Assembly (NCBI GenBank): GCA_040755725.1
Contig: JBFMAI010000028.1
Location: forward strand, 1 to 60,211
Direction: 5' to 3'
DNA: 60,211 nt
From: JBFMAI01 sp040755725
Lineage (GTDB): Bacteria; Planctomycetota; Phycisphaerae; UBA1845; Fen-1342
Positions 43,907-52,247 of this stretch are shown here, in pieces. Every line of letters starts with the position of its first letter. The stretch's first letter is position 1. The notes beneath the pieces are model-generated. The model was not told the DNA's origin, searched no databases, and was given only the letters and a program-made list of their open reading frames with translations. Both the position numbers and the translations under genes were made by a program.

Positions 43907-44656
43907 CTATTTGGTGAACAGATCGCGCAGCCACTGCATCGTCGTCTGGCGGCCGAGTTCGCCGATGGCCTGCGTCAGGGGGATGTCCTTGGGGCAGACT
44001 TTGACGCAGTTCTGGGCGTTGCCGCAGTCGGCGATGCCGCCGGGCTCCATCAGGGCATGCAGCCGCTCCTCCTTGAAGTACGCCCCGGTCGGGTGCTCAT
44101 TGTGGAGCCGAACCTGGCCGAGCGGCGCGGGGCCGATGAAACGGCTGTCCTTGTGATACTGCGGGCAGACCTCCATGCAGCAGCCGCAGGTCATGCAGCG
44201 CGAGAAGAGGTATTGCAGGGATTGCTCGCCGGGGGAGAACAGCGGCGCGTGGCGGTGAATGTCCCACGAGCCGTCAATGGGTACCCAGGCCTTCACTTTG
44301 AGCAGGGCATCGAACATCCTCTGCCGATCGACGACCAGGTCGCGGACGACGGGGAACTTCGTCAGCGGTTCCAGCACGATCGGCTGCTCCAGCTCGTCGA
44401 TGAGCGCGGCGCAGGCCTGCCGCGGGACGCCGTTGACCAGCATCGAGCAGGCCCCGCAGACCTCCTCCATGCAGTTGGATTCCCAGGCCACCGGCGGGAC
44501 GCGCTGGCCGCGGACGTTGACCGGGTTCTCGCGCAGGACGAGCAGCGCGGAGATAACGTTGTGTCCGGGGGCGTAGGGCAGGTGAAACTCGTCCCAGTAC
44601 GGGGCCGCGTCGGGCCCGTCCTGGCGTTTAATGCGAAAACGAATCACGTCGCTCAT
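43907..44656 (-). CDS. sdhB: Succinate dehydrogenase/fumarate reductase iron-sulfur subunit
   Basis: 249 residues. All cluster ligands are visible: [2Fe-2S] CMEEVCGAC (62-70) with a fourth Cys at 82, then CMTCGCCMEVCP and CGNAQNCVKVCP for the [4Fe-4S] and [3Fe-4S] centres. It passes electrons from the flavoprotein to the membrane quinone site. It is the last gene of sdhC-A-B, but 353 bases of repeat-filled DNA separate it from sdhA. Confidence 0.96.
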   Translation of the reverse strand: MSDVIRFRIKRQDGPDAAPYWDEFHLPYAPGHNVISALLVLRENPVNVRGQRVPPVAWESNCMEEVCGACSMLVNGVPRQACAALIDELEQPIVLEPLTKFPVVRDLVVDRQRMFDALLKVKAWVPIDGSWDIHRHAPLFSPGEQSLQYLFSRCMTCGCCMEVCPQYHKDSRFIGPAPLGQVRLHNEHPTGAYFKEERLHALMEPGGIADCGNAQNCVKVCPKDIPLTQAIGELGRQTTMQWLRDLFTK

Positions 44657-45009
44657 GTCATGGTTTCCAAGTCACCACAGAGGCACCGAGAACACAGAGA
44701 ACAGCACCTGTGCCCGTATCCCGCCTATTTCCATAAGACAGGACGGCGCGGAGGGCGGTTCCTGGGGGGTTCCAACCCTCCCCCAACCCCACCCTAGAAG
44801 GGAGGGGGGTTACGGGGCGGCCTCCAAAGGACCGTGCGCGAACATGTGGCGCGGGAGGGCGAGGCTCCTGCTGAGCCGCCGCTCGCCGGGAGGCTTGCCC
44901 TCCCCATGGGCGCTGCCGAATCGCGCACGGCGATTTGGATTCACGAAGTCTTTCGCTCAAAGGTCTTCCTCTCAGAGCTCTTCTTCTCTGCGTCTCTGTG
45001 CCTCTGTGG
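44657..45009. repeat. Repeat-filled gap inside the sdh operon
   Basis: A family A palindrome lies at 44774-44811 and a short family B element at 44853-44905 (ends GGGAGGGCG and GCCCTCCCC). There are also two stretches of CACAGAGxxACAGAG type near 44676-44704 and 44985-45010. No gene is seen. Confidence 0.7.
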
Positions 45010-46893
45010 TTATCTGTAGTCCCGCGGCGTCTCCGGCGGCAGGATCGACAGGTCCACCGGGTGGTAGTCGATCTTGGGGCCGTCCGGCGTGTGCGTCGCG
45101 ATCGTGTGCCGGATCCACTTCTCGTTGTTGGCCTTCCAGCGGGCCTTGTAATCCTCGTATTCGGGGTCGCCGGCGAACTTGCCCTCCGGAACCTTGAGCT
45201 CGAACTCGGCCTTGTAGTGCGAGCCGCGGCACTCGTCGCGCAGGCGGGCGCCCTTGGTGATGACCTCCGCCAGCACGATCATGTCCTGCACCTGTCGCGC
45301 CCACGGCAACGACTGGTTCGACCAGCTCGTGTGGTCATCGAGGGCGATGTTCTGCGACCGCTCCTTGAGCTCGGCGATGCCGGCCAGGGCCTGGTCCAAG
45401 CCGGCGTTGTCGCGCTCCACGAACACGTGCGTCTGCATCAGCTCGCCCAGCTTGTGGTGCAGCGTGGTCGCGTTCTCGCCGCGGTCGCGCGACAGCAGGG
45501 CCTTGTTGATCTCCGTTTGCCGCCGGGCCTCACCGTCGTACAGGCTCGCGGGCAGCTTGTCGCAGCTCGACTTGAGTCCCTTCAGATACGCGACGGTCGC
45601 GTCGCCCGCCACACGACCGCTGAACGACGCGCTGAGCAGCGAGTTGGCGCCGAGCCGGTTCGCCCCGTGATACCCGCTGTCGCATTCGCCGCACGCGTAC
45701 AGGCCGGGGATGGTCGTGGCGTGGTTCTTCGGATGGACGCGGGTCATGCCGCCGGTCTTGGTGTCGGTCTCGTAGCTGACCCACAGCCCGCCCATGGTGT
45801 AGTGCATCGCGGGGAAGACCTTCATCGGCCCGGTGTAGGGGTCTTCGCCGGAGAAGGTCTGGTACATTTCGAGGATGCCGCCGAGGCGCCGCTCGAGGAA
45901 ATCCCGCGGCTTGTGCGACAGGTCGAGATAGACGACGTCGCCGCCGTCGAGCCCCAAGCCCATGCGGCGGGTGGCGCGGACGATGGCCCGCGAGGCCACG
46001 TCGCGCGGAACGGTGTTGCCGTAGGTCGGGTACCACTCTTCGAGGAAGTAGAACCGCTCGTCCTCGGGAATCTGGCGCGGGTCGCGCTTGTCGCCGGCCT
46101 TGCGTGGCACCCAGATGCGCCCGCCTTCGCCGCGGCAGGCCTCCGACATCAGCCGCAGCTTGTCATGCCCCTTCATCGCGGTCGGGTGGAACTGGGCGAA
46201 CTCGGCGTTGGCGAACTTGGCGCCCTGCTGGTAGGCCCGCGCGGCGGCGGCGCCGGTGCAGTTCGTGGACATCGTCGAGCGGCCCCAGATCAGACCGAGG
46301 CCGCCGGTGGCCAGAATCACCGCCTCGCTGCGAAACGCCCGTACCTGCCCGCTCTTCAGGTCGAGCGCGACGAGCCCGCGGCATGTGCCGGCGTCGTCGA
46401 GCACCAGCGACAGGAACTCATGGTACTCGTGCTTCTTCACCGTTCCCTTGGCTTCCTGGGCCCGCACCTGCTCGTCAATTGAATATAGGAGCTGTTGCCC
46501 GGTCGTCGCGCCGGCGAAGCACGTCCGGCGGTTCTTCACGCCGCCGAACAACCGCTGGTCCATGCTGCCCTCGGGCGTGCGGCTGAAGGTGACCCCCATG
46601 CGGTCGTAGGTGCGGATGAGGCCGGGGGCCTCCTCGCACAGGCTCTTGATGGGAGGCTGGTCGGCGAGGTAGTCGCCGCCCTTGATCGTATCGACGATGT
46701 GCTGCCAAACCGAGTCGTGCTCGCCCTTGACGTCCAGGACGGCGTTGATGCCACCTTGGGCGCAGCACGAGTGCGAGCGCTTGACGGGAAACAGGGAGAA
46801 CAGATCGACGGGGTGACCGGCTTCGGCCAACCGCAGGGTGGCCCACAACCCGCCCAACCCGCCGCCGACGACTGCTACACGTTGCTTGGCCAT
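45010..46893 (-). CDS. sdhA: Succinate dehydrogenase/fumarate reductase flavoprotein subunit
   Basis: 627 residues. The dinucleotide fold (VAVVGGGLGGLWATLRLAE) opens the protein. The FAD-linking His lies in SHSCCAQGGINA (His 41). Substrate-site motifs follow (AEFAQFHPTAM, RGEGGRIWV, HYTMGGLWVSYET, GECDSGYHGANRLG and NSLLSASFSG). Sequence and the single-subunit cytochrome b next door suit the Bacillus/Wolinella-type enzyme. It oxidises succinate or reduces fumarate at the inner membrane. Confidence 0.96.
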   Translation of the reverse strand: MAKQRVAVVGGGLGGLWATLRLAEAGHPVDLFSLFPVKRSHSCCAQGGINAVLDVKGEHDSVWQHIVDTIKGGDYLADQPPIKSLCEEAPGLIRTYDRMGVTFSRTPEGSMDQRLFGGVKNRRTCFAGATTGQQLLYSIDEQVRAQEAKGTVKKHEYHEFLSLVLDDAGTCRGLVALDLKSGQVRAFRSEAVILATGGLGLIWGRSTMSTNCTGAAAARAYQQGAKFANAEFAQFHPTAMKGHDKLRLMSEACRGEGGRIWVPRKAGDKRDPRQIPEDERFYFLEEWYPTYGNTVPRDVASRAIVRATRRMGLGLDGGDVVYLDLSHKPRDFLERRLGGILEMYQTFSGEDPYTGPMKVFPAMHYTMGGLWVSYETDTKTGGMTRVHPKNHATTIPGLYACGECDSGYHGANRLGANSLLSASFSGRVAGDATVAYLKGLKSSCDKLPASLYDGEARRQTEINKALLSRDRGENATTLHHKLGELMQTHVFVERDNAGLDQALAGIAELKERSQNIALDDHTSWSNQSLPWARQVQDMIVLAEVITKGARLRDECRGSHYKAEFELKVPEGKFAGDPEYEDYKARWKANNEKWIRHTIATHTPDGPKIDYHPVDLSILPPETPRDYR

Positions 46894-46970
46894 AGTCCTT
46901 TGCTCTAGTTGCTTCGCGGTTACCCCGGGGGCGCCGGTCGCGGCCGTCGGCTAAGCCGGCATTCACGAAC

Positions 46971-47843
46971 CTACGACTCGGGAGGGCGATCGCGGCGCGC
47001 CGGGACGGCCGAGCCGCGGCTCGCCGGGAGGCTCGCCCTCTCGTCCGGGGTCTCATGTCTCGGAATGCCCGTACCGGGCGACGGTCGCGCAGCCACGGAG
47101 GGGCGTTCGGCGGTCTGAACGGCGTGCGTCCCACTAACGACCAAGGTCTTTCGCTCCGTGTCTTTCGGCGGCCGCGCGAGGGCGACCAGGGACAGGAGGC
47201 CCCAGGCCATCAGCACGAGGGCAAGGCCGCCGGCCACGACCGACATCTTCTTGCGGGCCGCGACGCCGGTGGTGATGCCCCAGGTGATGCAGAAGGTCAC
47301 AATGCCGTTGCAGAAGTGGTACACGGCCGCCGTCAGGCCGATCGCGTAGACCACCATCCACAGCCACAGCGGCAGCCACAGGCCGTGGAAGCCGGCCTTG
47401 GTGAAGAAGAAGAACCCGGGGTCGTCATGCGCGGCCTTGTACTCCATCACGCCGAACCAGTGCGCGAAGCGAAAGTGTGCCAGGTGGACGAGCAAGAACA
47501 CGATGGTGATCCAGGCGGTGACGCGCTGGAGCGTGTACCGCCAGTTGTCCATGTAGGGGTACTGGTTCTGGTTCAGCTTGCCCTGCCAGGCGATCAGGAC
47601 GCCGTAGGCCCCGTGAAACGCCAGCGGAATGAAGATGAAGACGATCTCGATGGCCAGCAACCACGGCAGGCTGTGGATCAGCTCGATGTGGTGGTTGAAA
47701 TGGCCCGACCCCAGGAACGCGGTCGAGTTCGCCAGCAAGTGATTGATGAGGAACACTCCGACCGGGATGATCCCGGTCAGCGAGTGCAGCCGCCGCAGGG
47801 CGAAGTGGTGGCGATCCAGTAACCCGGGGGCAGAGTCAGGCAC
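46971..47843 (-). CDS. sdhC: Succinate dehydrogenase cytochrome b subunit
   Basis: 290 residues; usual members have about 200-250. Five membrane segments and conserved His residues (RRLHSLTGIIPVGVFLINH, HGAYGVLIAWQ, LVHLAHFRFAH and VYHFCNGIVTF) mark the di-heme type cytochrome b558. It anchors SdhAB and exchanges electrons with quinone. After residue 235 the tail is low-complexity; its last 25 residues are translated from a family B element (46980-47041), so the reading frame has run into repeat DNA. First gene of sdhC-A-B. Confidence 0.93.
   Translation of the reverse strand: MPDSAPGLLDRHHFALRRLHSLTGIIPVGVFLINHLLANSTAFLGSGHFNHHIELIHSLPWLLAIEIVFIFIPLAFHGAYGVLIAWQGKLNQNQYPYMDNWRYTLQRVTAWITIVFLLVHLAHFRFAHWFGVMEYKAAHDDPGFFFFTKAGFHGLWLPLWLWMVVYAIGLTAAVYHFCNGIVTFCITWGITTGVAARKKMSVVAGGLALVLMAWGLLSLVALARPPKDTERKTLVVSGTHAVQTAERPSVAARPSPGTGIPRHETPDERASLPASRGSAVPARRDRPPES
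46980..47041. repeat. Repeat family B element overlapping the sdhC 3' end
   Basis: Ends GGGAGGGCG and CGCCCTC, with the shared core GAGCCGCGGCTCGCCGGGAG, mark it as family B. The sdhC stop at 46971 lies just past it, so its last codons come from the element. Confidence 0.75.
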
Positions 47844-48070
47844 GTCGTGAGTCTCCGGTCCCCCACGGGCATGTCATGGGCTGCGCGGACATCATGGAAG
47901 CGCGAGATTATAAGCGCGTCGGCGGGCCCGGGCCAAGGGATGCGCCGCCGCGCCGGGGCGCAGCCCGGGTAGCCGGGGGCGCCCCTTTCCCGGGGAGCCG
48001 CGGGCCACAATAATGCGGGCGAACCAAGGTTCCGGCCTCTGTGCCCCGCGGGCGAAAGCGAGGTACCTCG
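47844..48070. promoter_or_regulatory. Divergent region sdhC / REC-CheX gene
   Basis: 227 bases that must carry promoters for the sdh operon and the response regulator. Moderately AT-rich near 47898-47912 and 48006-48016, but no clear box pair. A GCGCCGGGGCGCAGCCCGGG type palindrome sits near 47950-47975. Confidence 0.4.
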
Positions 48071-48952
48071 GTGGCTCGACACATTCACGCACTCGTCGTT
48101 GAAGACTCGACCACGACACGCAAGATGACCATCGCGGCGCTGAAGCAGGCCGGTTTGGCCGAGTTCACGTTCGTGGAAGCCGCGGACGGACTCGAGGCCC
48201 TGGAGAAGTTCGAGCCGGGCAAGACGCAACTGGTCTTCATCGACCTGAATATGCCCCGCATGGGCGGGTTGGCGCTTATTCGTGAATTGCGCAAACGCCA
48301 TCCCGGCTGCCCGCCGGCCGTCATGATCACCGGCGAGTCCGACGCCAAGCGCTTGCAGGAGGCGATGAGCGAGCCCGGCGTGGCCGCGTTTCTGCTGAAA
48401 CCCGTCGACCGCGACCGCCTGCGGACCGGTCTGAAGACCCTGGTCGACAGCCTACCCGAAGCCCAGGGCCCCTGTGTGGTCCCGCACGGTGAATGCGTTC
48501 CGGCCGGCGTTCAGCAGGTGCTTGCCAAGGCCTGCGGGCTGACGCTCACGCCCGCCCCGGTGGACGAGGCCATCCGGCACGGCGAGGTCGTCTTAAGCAT
48601 GATTACGCTCTTTGGCGATCTGCACTGGTCGCTGGGACTGGGGTTCACGCGCGCCGCGGCGGGCAAGATCGCGGCCCGTTTCGCCGGGAGCCCGGAGCCC
48701 CTCGCGGGCCTGGACATGGGCGATGCGATCGGGGAGCTGACGAACATCGTGGCCGGCCGTGTGAAGCTCGCCCTCAGCGCCCGCAACGTGGCCGTGAAGT
48801 TCGCTTTCCCGACCGTGATCAGTGGGACCGGACTGCAACTCCTTACGCAGCGTCGCCTCCGGGACGCCGTCGCCTACGCGCACTTCGATTCGCCCGACGG
48901 GAAGTTGTGGACCGCGGTCACCGTGGGCCTGACCGGCGGCGTGCTGCTGTAG
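48071..48952 (+). CDS. Response regulator with C-terminal CheX-like domain
   Basis: 293 residues from a GTG at 48071 with GCGAGG upstream. The REC domain is complete (acidic pair near 11-12, phospho-Asp 58 in VFIDLNMPR, Thr 87, Lys 110 in LLKPVD). The C-terminal half has GDAIGELTNIVAGRVK, matching the ExxN active-site motif of CheX/CheC phosphatases, and ends GLTGGVLL. A receiver joined to a CheY-P phosphatase could dephosphorylate chemotaxis-type regulators. No chemotaxis gene is nearby. Confidence 0.85.
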   Translation: MARHIHALVVEDSTTTRKMTIAALKQAGLAEFTFVEAADGLEALEKFEPGKTQLVFIDLNMPRMGGLALIRELRKRHPGCPPAVMITGESDAKRLQEAMSEPGVAAFLLKPVDRDRLRTGLKTLVDSLPEAQGPCVVPHGECVPAGVQQVLAKACGLTLTPAPVDEAIRHGEVVLSMITLFGDLHWSLGLGFTRAAAGKIAARFAGSPEPLAGLDMGDAIGELTNIVAGRVKLALSARNVAVKFAFPTVISGTGLQLLTQRRLRDAVAYAHFDSPDGKLWTAVTVGLTGGVLL

Positions 48953-49054
48953 CGCAGCGGCGCCGTCGCTGAGGCGGCCGCGGGGCCCCGCCTTCCCATG
49001 TGGCGCGATCGCGGATTCCCGTTCAGCGGGCGTCACGGCGGGAGCGGCGCGTCA

Positions 49055-49588
49055 TCAATAGCGCAGGAACGCCCGACCGGACCCGTCCAAGTGGTTCGAA
49101 TTGACCGCCACCTCCCCCGTGTCGCAATTGTAGACCCAGCCCGCGTCCTTCGCCTCCCCCTGGAAAGCCGGCGCCGCCGAACCGCGAACCACCAGCAGAC
49201 CGCGCAGTCCTTCGCGCGGCGGCACGGGGCAGGCGGGAATCCCACGGCGCAGATAGGGGCCGAAGCGGAACCGGCCGCGCGGCGTCGTCGACACCTGTCC
49301 GGCCTCGTCGGTGAAGCCGGTGAGCTGCGCGACGACGGCGGCGGCCGTGCCGGCGGGGTTCTGCCCATCGTCCGTCTGCCCCGGAAACACGCCGTGGTCC
49401 CGGTAGTACGCCTCGATGGCCACGCGCCACACCTGAAGGTCCTGGCGGAGGGCGGCGTCCGGGCCGGCCGCCGACCGCGTCCCCGGCGCCGCGGCGCCCC
49501 AGCGCGGGGCCACCGCCGTCGCCACCAACGCCAGCATCCCGACCGCGATGAACGCTTCGACCAGGCGGACGGGCTTGCGGCTGAACAC
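49055..49588 (-). CDS. Pseudopilin-like protein with atypical leader
   Basis: 177 residues from a GTG at 49588 with a strong GGAGG site about 10 bases upstream. The N-terminus FSRKPVRLVEAFIAVGMLALVATAVAPRW (read as RLVEAFIAVGML) resembles a class III pilin helix with Glu, but neither Gly at -1 nor Phe at +1 is in place. The middle (LRQDLQVWRVAIEAYYRDHGVFPG) strongly recalls GspG-like pseudopilins, and the end WVYNCDTGEVAVNSN does too. It may be an orphan minor pseudopilin or a membrane protein that descends from one. It follows the HD-GYP gene on the same strand. Confidence 0.65.
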   Translation of the reverse strand: MFSRKPVRLVEAFIAVGMLALVATAVAPRWGAAAPGTRSAAGPDAALRQDLQVWRVAIEAYYRDHGVFPGQTDDGQNPAGTAAAVVAQLTGFTDEAGQVSTTPRGRFRFGPYLRRGIPACPVPPREGLRGLLVVRGSAAPAFQGEAKDAGWVYNCDTGEVAVNSNHLDGSGRAFLRY

Positions 49589-49616
49589 GGCGTAGACCTC
49601 CGTGAAACGGTGTCCG

Positions 49617-50849
49617 TTACTCCTGTCCCTCGCCGAGATGACCAAAGCGGGCACGGAACCCGGCCGGGTCGGCGGTCATGAAGCGGCGGAGGGTGTCGAT
49701 GAACAGGCGCGTGATCTCGGGGTCCGTCACGTGCCCGGCGCCTTCTTCGAGCAGGGCGATGGCCTGCGGGATTTCGTACGCCGCCCGGTACGGCCGCGTC
49801 GTCGTCAGCGCGTCGAACACATCGACGACGTGAATGATGCGGGCGTCGAGCGGGATCCGCTCGCCGGCCAGACCCTGCGGATAGCCGGAGCCGTCGCAGT
49901 TCTCGTGGTGGTAACGCACGGCGTCGAGGACCGGCTCGAACTGGGCCACCGGCTTGAGCACCTCGTACCCGATCGACGAGTGCTTCTTCATCTGCTCGAA
50001 CTCGTCGGGCGTCAGCACGCCCGGCTTGTTGAGGATTTGCTCGGGCACGCCGATCTTGCCGATGTCGTGCAGCAACCCGGCCCATTCGAGCGTCTGGAGC
50101 CGGCTGCGCGACAGCCCCAGGGCCTCGCCGGTGATCCGGGCAAAGCCGCCGACGCGCTCCGAATGGGCCGACGTGTAATTGTCCTTGGCGTCGATGGCGT
50201 TGACGAGCGTGCAGACGGTCTCCAGGGCCGTGCGCTGGAGGTGCCGGACCATGAGCACGTTGCTGAGCACCTGGGCCCCGTAGGCCAGCACGGACTCCGA
50301 GGCCAGCACGTCCCCGCGGTCGAAGGGGGGCTCGTCGGCATCCCGCAGCGCGATCACCACGCCCAGGTCCGTGTCGGCCCGCGGCAGCGTCCCCAGCAGC
50401 ACCCGCGCGCCGTTCAGCTCGGCCGCCTGCTGCGGACTGAGCACCGGTGCCCACGAGTGTCGGCGTTGGCGCACCGTTTCAATCAGCGCCGCGAGCGTCT
50501 CGCGCACGTTCTCCGGCTTGAGCTCCAGCGACCGGACCCCCGTCTCGGCGATCTCGATCCGCATGCAGCAACCGCCGCGGTCCAGGAACAGGGCTCCGGC
50601 CAACATCACGTCCGCGTAGCGGCGCAGCAGGGCCGACTGGATCACGTCCGGGTCGTGCAGGCGGGAGATGTGCCCCGTAATCTCAAAGACCAGGTTGAGT
50701 TGCTCGTGGCAGCGCAGCAGTTCCCGCCCGAGCACCTCCTTCTCCGCGAGCAAACTCATGAGGTGCGCCCGGAGCTGCGACTCGTTGCCCGGCAGGCCGG
50801 CACCCGGGGTACCGCCGCGATACGCCGGAACCCACGTACGTGTGTTCAT
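49617..50849 (-). CDS. HD-GYP cyclic-di-GMP phosphodiesterase-like protein
   Basis: 410 residues from the ATG at 50849. An N-terminal coiled/GAF-like region (about 30-195) precedes a complete HD-GYP domain: AGLLHDIGKIGVP, then HHENCDGSGYPQGLAGE, VVDVFDALTTTRPYR. All expected metal and GYP residues are present, so c-di-GMP hydrolysis is likely. It may control the exopolysaccharide or secretion machinery, but that is only inference. The pseudopilin-like gene follows 28 bases after its stop. Confidence 0.9.
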   Translation of the reverse strand: MNTRTWVPAYRGGTPGAGLPGNESQLRAHLMSLLAEKEVLGRELLRCHEQLNLVFEITGHISRLHDPDVIQSALLRRYADVMLAGALFLDRGGCCMRIEIAETGVRSLELKPENVRETLAALIETVRQRRHSWAPVLSPQQAAELNGARVLLGTLPRADTDLGVVIALRDADEPPFDRGDVLASESVLAYGAQVLSNVLMVRHLQRTALETVCTLVNAIDAKDNYTSAHSERVGGFARITGEALGLSRSRLQTLEWAGLLHDIGKIGVPEQILNKPGVLTPDEFEQMKKHSSIGYEVLKPVAQFEPVLDAVRYHHENCDGSGYPQGLAGERIPLDARIIHVVDVFDALTTTRPYRAAYEIPQAIALLEEGAGHVTDPEITRLFIDTLRRFMTADPAGFRARFGHLGEGQE

Positions 50850-51104
50850 GCCGCCGTCCTCAACCACGCGTCCCGCGGAGGTTCGACCGCGCCGTCGCCG
50901 GCGTCGAACCAGGTCGTGCCGTCTCCGCGATCGGGCGCGCGCCCTCCGCGCGTCGGGCAACGACCACGCGGCCCAACCTACTGTTCGGCAAGAACCACCG
51001 GTCGGTCCGGCTGAGCTCAAACGACGGAAGAAAGCGGCCACCCCAAGGCCAAGGCGGGGAAATCTCGGACGCGCTCCGCCCCGCCTGTCGGATAAGCCCT
51101 CGTG
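50850..51104. other. Non-coding gap between UXS and HD-GYP genes
   Basis: 255 bases holding the promoter side of the HD-GYP gene. No repeat family or gene was recognised. A GAGGAC element is 10 bases before the HD-GYP start. Confidence 0.35.
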
Positions 51105-52040
51105 CTACCCCGGGCCGCCGTCCCGAAACCACGCAATCGTCCGGGCGAAGCCGTCCGCCCGTTCGACCACGGGCGTCCAACCCAGCAGCGTGCGGGCCAG
51201 CGTGATATCGGGACGCCGGACGGCAGGGTCGTCGGGCGGCCGCGGCGCCTGAATGATCGGACTGGCGCTGCCGGTCAGCCGCAGCACCTCACGGGCGGCT
51301 TCCAGCACGGTTATTTCGACCGGGTTTCCGAGATTGACGGGGCCGGTCACGTCGCTTTCCATCAGACGCACCAGTCCCGCCACCAGGTCGCTCACGTAGC
51401 AGAAGCTGCGCGTCTGGCTCCCGTCACCATGCACCGTCAGCGGCCGGCCTTGCAGGGCCTGCATGATGAAGGTGGGCAGCATCCGCCCGTCGTCCGCGCG
51501 CATGAACGGACCATACGTGTTGAAAATCCGCGGCAGGCGGACCGCCAGCCCGTGCGCGGCGGCATAGGCCGTCAGCAACGCCTCGGCGAAGCGCTTGCCC
51601 TCGTCGTAACACGACCGCGGCCCGATCGGGTTCACATGCCCCCAGTAGGACTCCCGTTGCGGGTGCTCCAACGGGTCGCCGTAAACCTCGCTCGTGCTGG
51701 CGTGCAGCAGGCGGGCGCCGTGCTGCCGGGCGACCTCCGCGAGGTTCTCGACGCCCCGCGAACAAACGGCCAGGATCTCCAATCGCCGCGGGCCGAAGTC
51801 CACCGGCGAGGCGGGGCAGGCCATATCGTAGATGCGGTCCCACGGCCCCGCGACCGGCAGCGGCCGAACGATATCGTGCTCGACGAAGTGGAAGCGCGGG
51901 TGATCGGCCAAGGGGCGGAGGTTCTCCCGGCGGCCGGTGCCGAGGTTATCCACCCCGACCACGTCATGCCCCGCCTCCAACAGGTGCCGCGTCAGGTGAC
52001 AGCCGATGAAACCCGCACAACCCGCGACCAGAATCCGCAT
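51105..52040 (-). CDS. UDP-glucuronate decarboxylase (UDP-xylose synthase)
   Basis: 311 residues from the ATG at 52040. It is an extended SDR: GCAGFIGCHL nucleotide motif, ASTSEVYGDP, catalytic Tyr 145 and Lys 149 in CYDEGKR, RIFNTYGPFM. The phrase WGHVNPIGPRSCYDEGKR is specific for UXS enzymes, which turn UDP-glucuronate to UDP-xylose. The neighbouring divergent gene makes UDP-glucuronate, so the pair gives a complete path from UDP-glucose to UDP-xylose, presumably for EPS. Confidence 0.93.
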   Translation of the reverse strand: MRILVAGCAGFIGCHLTRHLLEAGHDVVGVDNLGTGRRENLRPLADHPRFHFVEHDIVRPLPVAGPWDRIYDMACPASPVDFGPRRLEILAVCSRGVENLAEVARQHGARLLHASTSEVYGDPLEHPQRESYWGHVNPIGPRSCYDEGKRFAEALLTAYAAAHGLAVRLPRIFNTYGPFMRADDGRMLPTFIMQALQGRPLTVHGDGSQTRSFCYVSDLVAGLVRLMESDVTGPVNLGNPVEITVLEAAREVLRLTGSASPIIQAPRPPDDPAVRRPDITLARTLLGWTPVVERADGFARTIAWFRDGGPG

Positions 52041-52247
52041 GGACTGCTCCACAGCCGGGCATTGTGATAAGGTGATAACGTGACAAGGGATCAAGGTAAA
52101 GCGGCGCGGCAGGTGAAGGCGTGAGCCGCGCGCGAATCTTCTTGGGCGCCGGCCTCGCCGAGCGCCCGCCCCGCGTGGCGGCACCGGCTCACCCGTGGCG
52201 TCGGTCCCCCGCGGCCGACGTGACACGAGTCATCGTGGAGAAGCACC
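52041..52247. promoter_or_regulatory. Divergent UXS / ugd regulatory region
   Basis: 207 bases between two genes of one sugar pathway that point away from each other; shared control is plausible. GATAAGGTGATAACGTGACA at 52065-52084 is a relatively AT-rich direct repeat (GTGATAA) that could be part of a promoter or an operator. Confidence 0.45.
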
